This document shows positions 5,141 through 6,639 of a stretch of DNA of 6,639 nucleotides, piece after piece. A program made the translations under genes and the position numbers. Source of the DNA: Caldifarciminota bacterium (GTDB lineage: Bacteria > Hydrothermota > E44-bin80); the NCBI GenBank assembly GCA_023127905.1, contig JAGMEZ010000165.1, positions 1 through 6,639 of the forward strand. Direction: 5' to 3'. Under the pieces are notes generated by a model. The model was not told where the DNA came from and ran no database searches. It was given only the letters and a program-made list of their open reading frames with translations. Numbering within the stretch: position 1 is the first letter of the stretch; each line of letters starts with the position of its first letter.

Positions 5141-6355
5141 ATGATCACATGCGGAGTTGATCCATCCAGGGGGAGTTTCTCAGTCTCATTTGTGGAAAAC
5201 ATGACAGAGTTTGAGTATAAGGAGTATGAGAATTCGCCAAGAGGGTTTGAGCAATTTATTAAAAAGATCAAACCTTTGAAATCTGCTCCAACAGTCTGTA
5301 TTGAGGGGTATGGTGATTTTGCTAAACAATTAGCTATGTACCTAAAGACTGAAACCATAAAGGTGTGTGAGATAAACCCCAAGATGTCCAACAGATTGAA
5401 GGGAAGTATAACAGAACACAAAACAGACCACATAGATGCATTTACATGTTCATTATTTCCTTATTTTAGAGATGACTTAAAAGAGTTAACATTAGATATA
5501 AGAATGGAGGGATTAAGGAATCTTTGTAGATTATATACAAAAGTAAGCAAGCAAGTGACTAAATCAAAAAATCAACTTCATGCTGCACTGAATCAGAATT
5601 TTGGTCCTGTATATAAGAAGTTTTTTAATAATTTGAATCCTACGAGTATAAATTTTTATGTTCAATATGGTTCATATGAGGAGATAGAAGAAGCTTCAGT
5701 AGCAGATATACATAAGGCATTAAAGAAAGGCGATTCATGTATCTATAAGGGCAAATACGGGAGAAAGAGAGCAAAAGAGATTAAAGAGGCGGTCAAGAGA
5801 TTGAATTACCATCCTTTACTTGAATTTGGGAGGATGCAGTCTGAAGTAATAAAATCTTACGCCAAGATGTTATTAATCGTAATGGAGCAGAAGAACGAAA
5901 TAAAGGATAGGATAGTGAAATATGTCGGGAAGTCTTTCCCTGATTATAAGAGCTATTTCGAAGGCATAAAAGGAATATCTGAATTACGATTTGCACAGTT
6001 AATATCAGAGATAAAGGATATAAATAATTTCAGGAGTGATTCTCATTTAGCGAGTTATAGCGGTCAATCTCCAAGGATTCACCAATCTGCTTCAATCAGT
6101 AAGACAAGGACTAAAAGAGATTACAACAGATATCTTGCGCATTTAATACATATGATTACCTGTGAGAATATCAGAAAGGGCGGAAGATTCTATGATGTAT
6201 ATACACAAATGAAGGGGAAATACAGTAAAAAGTTGAGAGCAATGAAAAACATAAAGAGAAAAATAGTCAGATTACTATACTACAAATTGAAAGATTACAT
6301 GACTTATTTAAAGCAAGAGAAAAACGTAAAAAAGGACATTCTAAATGTTAGTTAG
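5141..6355 (+). CDS. IS110-family DEDD transposase (bridge RNA-guided recombinase)
   Basis: This protein has 404 aa, normal for the family. The N-terminal RuvC-like DEDD domain has D7 (GVDPSR), E55 (CIEGYG), and D96 and D99 (KTDHIDAF). A helical, coiled-coil-like middle (about 120-260) leads to the C-terminal Transposase_20 domain (about 270-350) with GIKGISELRFAQLISEI and SGQSPRIHQSASISK. There S316, five residues after P311, is the likely serine nucleophile by comparison with the P..HSSG motif of relatives. The C terminus is strongly basic. The ribosome site AAGGAGG (5130-5136) fixes the start at 5141. Family members act as tetramers that use a bridge RNA to join a circular donor to a short target without terminal repeats. 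The gene sits 216 bases inside the left end, behind the RNA, and ends 24 bases before the right end. All catalytic residues are present. Confidence 0.93.
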   Translation: MITCGVDPSRGSFSVSFVENMTEFEYKEYENSPRGFEQFIKKIKPLKSAPTVCIEGYGDFAKQLAMYLKTETIKVCEINPKMSNRLKGSITEHKTDHIDAFTCSLFPYFRDDLKELTLDIRMEGLRNLCRLYTKVSKQVTKSKNQLHAALNQNFGPVYKKFFNNLNPTSINFYVQYGSYEEIEEASVADIHKALKKGDSCIYKGKYGRKRAKEIKEAVKRLNYHPLLEFGRMQSEVIKSYAKMLLIVMEQKNEIKDRIVKYVGKSFPDYKSYFEGIKGISELRFAQLISEIKDINNFRSDSHLASYSGQSPRIHQSASISKTRTKRDYNRYLAHLIHMITCENIRKGGRFYDVYTQMKGKYSKKLRAMKNIKRKIVRLLYYKLKDYMTYLKQEKNVKKDILNVS

Positions 6356-6362
6356 AAAAGTC

Positions 6363-6386
6363 TTGACAAAACCTATCGTCCCTCAT
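6363..6386 (+). other. IS110 right junction (right donor end, core and right target)
   Basis: TTGACA (6363-6368) runs into AAAACCTATCG (6368-6378), which matches the bridge-RNA donor guide at 5075-5085. CGT (6377-6379) repeats the left-junction core. CGTCCC (6377-6382) pairs with the RNA right target guide 5027-5032. In the excised circle, TTGACA would lie 17 bases before TAAGAC (4931-4936), which could form a junction promoter. Confidence 0.7.
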
Positions 6387-6407
6387 CCCTTATCCTTAAC
6401 TTTTTTA
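6380..6407. repeat. Degenerate heptamer tract at the IS110 target
   Basis: Right of the element the sequence reads in 7-base units: CCCTCAT (6380-6386), CCCTTAT (6387-6393), then a C/T-rich decaying unit to 6400. Removing the element joins CCTCCGT (4918-4924) directly in phase with these units, so the insertion point falls at a unit boundary. Confidence 0.5.
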
Positions 6408-6408
6408 T

Positions 6409-6437
6409 TTGACAAATGGGTCATTTTGTTATATATA
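6409..6437 (+). promoter_or_regulatory. Promoter of the tRNA-Arg gene
   Basis: TTGACA (6409-6414, perfect) is followed after 17 bases by TATATA (6432-6437); TATATT at 6434-6439 is an alternative -10 box with 19-base spacing. The start site would fall close to the tRNA 5' end at 6447, leaving a very short leader. The IS110 ends 29 bases upstream, so the promoter is intact. Confidence 0.6.
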
Positions 6438-6446
6438 TTCTCTAAT

Positions 6447-6524
6447 GCGCCTGTAGCTCAGTCTGGATAGAGCAACGGATTCCTAATCCGTGTGTCGCCG
6501 GTTCGAGTCCGGCCAGGGGTGCCA
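6447..6524 (+). tRNA. tRNA-Arg (anticodon CCT)
   Basis: The cloverleaf is complete. The acceptor arms are GCGCCTG and CAGGGGT (6514-6520). The D stem is GCTC/GAGC with a GG-containing loop. The anticodon stem is ACGGA/TCCGT with loop TTCCTAA and anticodon CCT at 6482-6484, reading AGG. The variable loop has 5 bases. The T stem is GCCGG/CCGGC with loop TTCGAGT. The discriminator is G6521 and CCA is encoded at 6522-6524. The acceptor stem has one G-G mismatch (position 3, G6449, against position 70, G6518) and a terminal G-U pair. The other arms pair fully. Confidence 0.95.
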
Positions 6525-6544
6525 ATAATATTTGGTTCATCTCG

Positions 6545-6613
6545 TCATTCCCGTGGAAACGGGAATCTAGGCTAACTTTTTTTTATACTGGATTCCCGTT
6601 TCCATGGGAATGA
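6545..6613. repeat. Inverted pair of ATTCCC-type palindromes, hairpin after the tRNA
   Basis: Two 26-base arms, 6545-6570 and 6588-6613, are inverted copies differing at two positions. Each arm contains its own palindrome (ATTCCC...GGGAAT), as in the widespread dRS3-like and REP families. In RNA from the plus strand both differences become G-U pairs (G6553 with U6605, U6568 with G6590), giving a full 26-bp stem with a 17-base loop containing eight U residues. It may help end or process the tRNA transcript, but the U run lies in the loop, not after the stem. The last 26 bases of the window show nothing further. Confidence 0.7.
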
Positions 6614-6639
6614 AGTAAATTAAAGGACTTTGGGCTAAG

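Larger units (their letters stand above)
4922..6379 (+). mobile_element. Complete IS110-family insertion sequence (IS110 group, about 1455 bp)
   Basis: The boundaries come from three agreeing signs. First, there is a CGT direct repeat at 4922-4924 and 6377-6379. Second, the first guide loop of the encoded RNA matches the sequence outside both ends. Third, the second guide loop matches the sequence inside both ends. Counting one CGT copy, the element is 1455 bp. It has a long non-coding left end (216 bases before the transposase) and a short right end of 24 bases. This is the IS110-group layout; the IS1111 group carries its RNA in the right end. There are no terminal inverted repeats, as expected for the family. 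The transposase and guide RNA are intact by eye, so it may be active. Confidence 0.88.

Noticed and set aside
4719..5144. A 141-codon open frame on the plus strand
   Set aside because: It runs straight through the IS110 boundary and both guide hairpins of the bridge RNA, has no recognisable domain, and overlaps the transposase start.
5080..5433. Minus-strand frame over the transposase start
   Set aside because: It is antisense to the DEDD domain and bridge RNA, with no domain of its own.
1..6639. CRISPR array, defence system or retron
   Set aside because: There are no regularly spaced direct repeats of suitable length, no Cas or reverse transcriptase motifs, and the only RNA-guided system visible is the IS110 element.

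Overview
The window looks like part of a chromosome from a Gram-negative-type bacterium of low to moderate GC. Two proteins carry lipoprotein signals, most starts have Shine-Dalgarno sites of the AAGGAGG/GGAGGT type, and the tRNA gene encodes its CCA end. The mix of an archaeal-style thiolase/DUF35 pair, PD40-propeller lipoproteins, short secreted proteins and many palindromic repeats reminds me of candidate phyla such as WOR-3. That placement is inference only; no rRNA or marker gene is present.

Layout. Positions 1-286 are non-coding, with three small palindromes and a 7-bp-period stretch. Positions 287-1824 hold a two-gene operon: a thiolase and a DUF35 zinc-ribbon/OB-fold partner, overlapping by one base. 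A 182-bp gap with a decayed MITE-like hairpin follows. Next come a small two-transmembrane protein (2007-2318) and a CsgG/LpoB-like lipoprotein (2359-2985), separated by a REP-like motif. From about 2986 to 4590 the minus strand carries damaged or accessory genes: the first ~50 codons of a secreted protein joined to foreign sequence, an intact PD40-propeller lipoprotein, and upstream of it the 3' remnant of an HExxH metallopeptidase-like gene with one in-frame stop. Related two-unit repeats bracket the last two. Positions 4620-4920 are non-coding with two inverted REP-like motifs.

The highlight is a complete IS110-family insertion sequence of about 1455 bp (roughly 4922-6379). It has a long non-coding left end, a 404-aa DEDD transposase and a 24-nt right end. 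The left end reads as a bridge RNA with two internal-loop hairpins. All four guide segments can be matched by eye: the first loop spells the empty target site from the two flanks, and the second spells the element's own right and left ends, allowing G-U wobbles. This fixes the boundaries and a CGT repeat holding the core. The element sits in a degenerate 7-bp-period stretch just upstream of a tRNA-Arg(CCT) gene, whose promoter is intact. A pair of inverted ATTCCC-type palindromes follows the tRNA and can fold into a long hairpin.

The metabolic genes, the envelope proteins and the insertion sequence show no evident functional link. The window is best read as a housekeeping operon beside an accessory stretch shaped by repeats, gene truncation and one RNA-guided mobile element.
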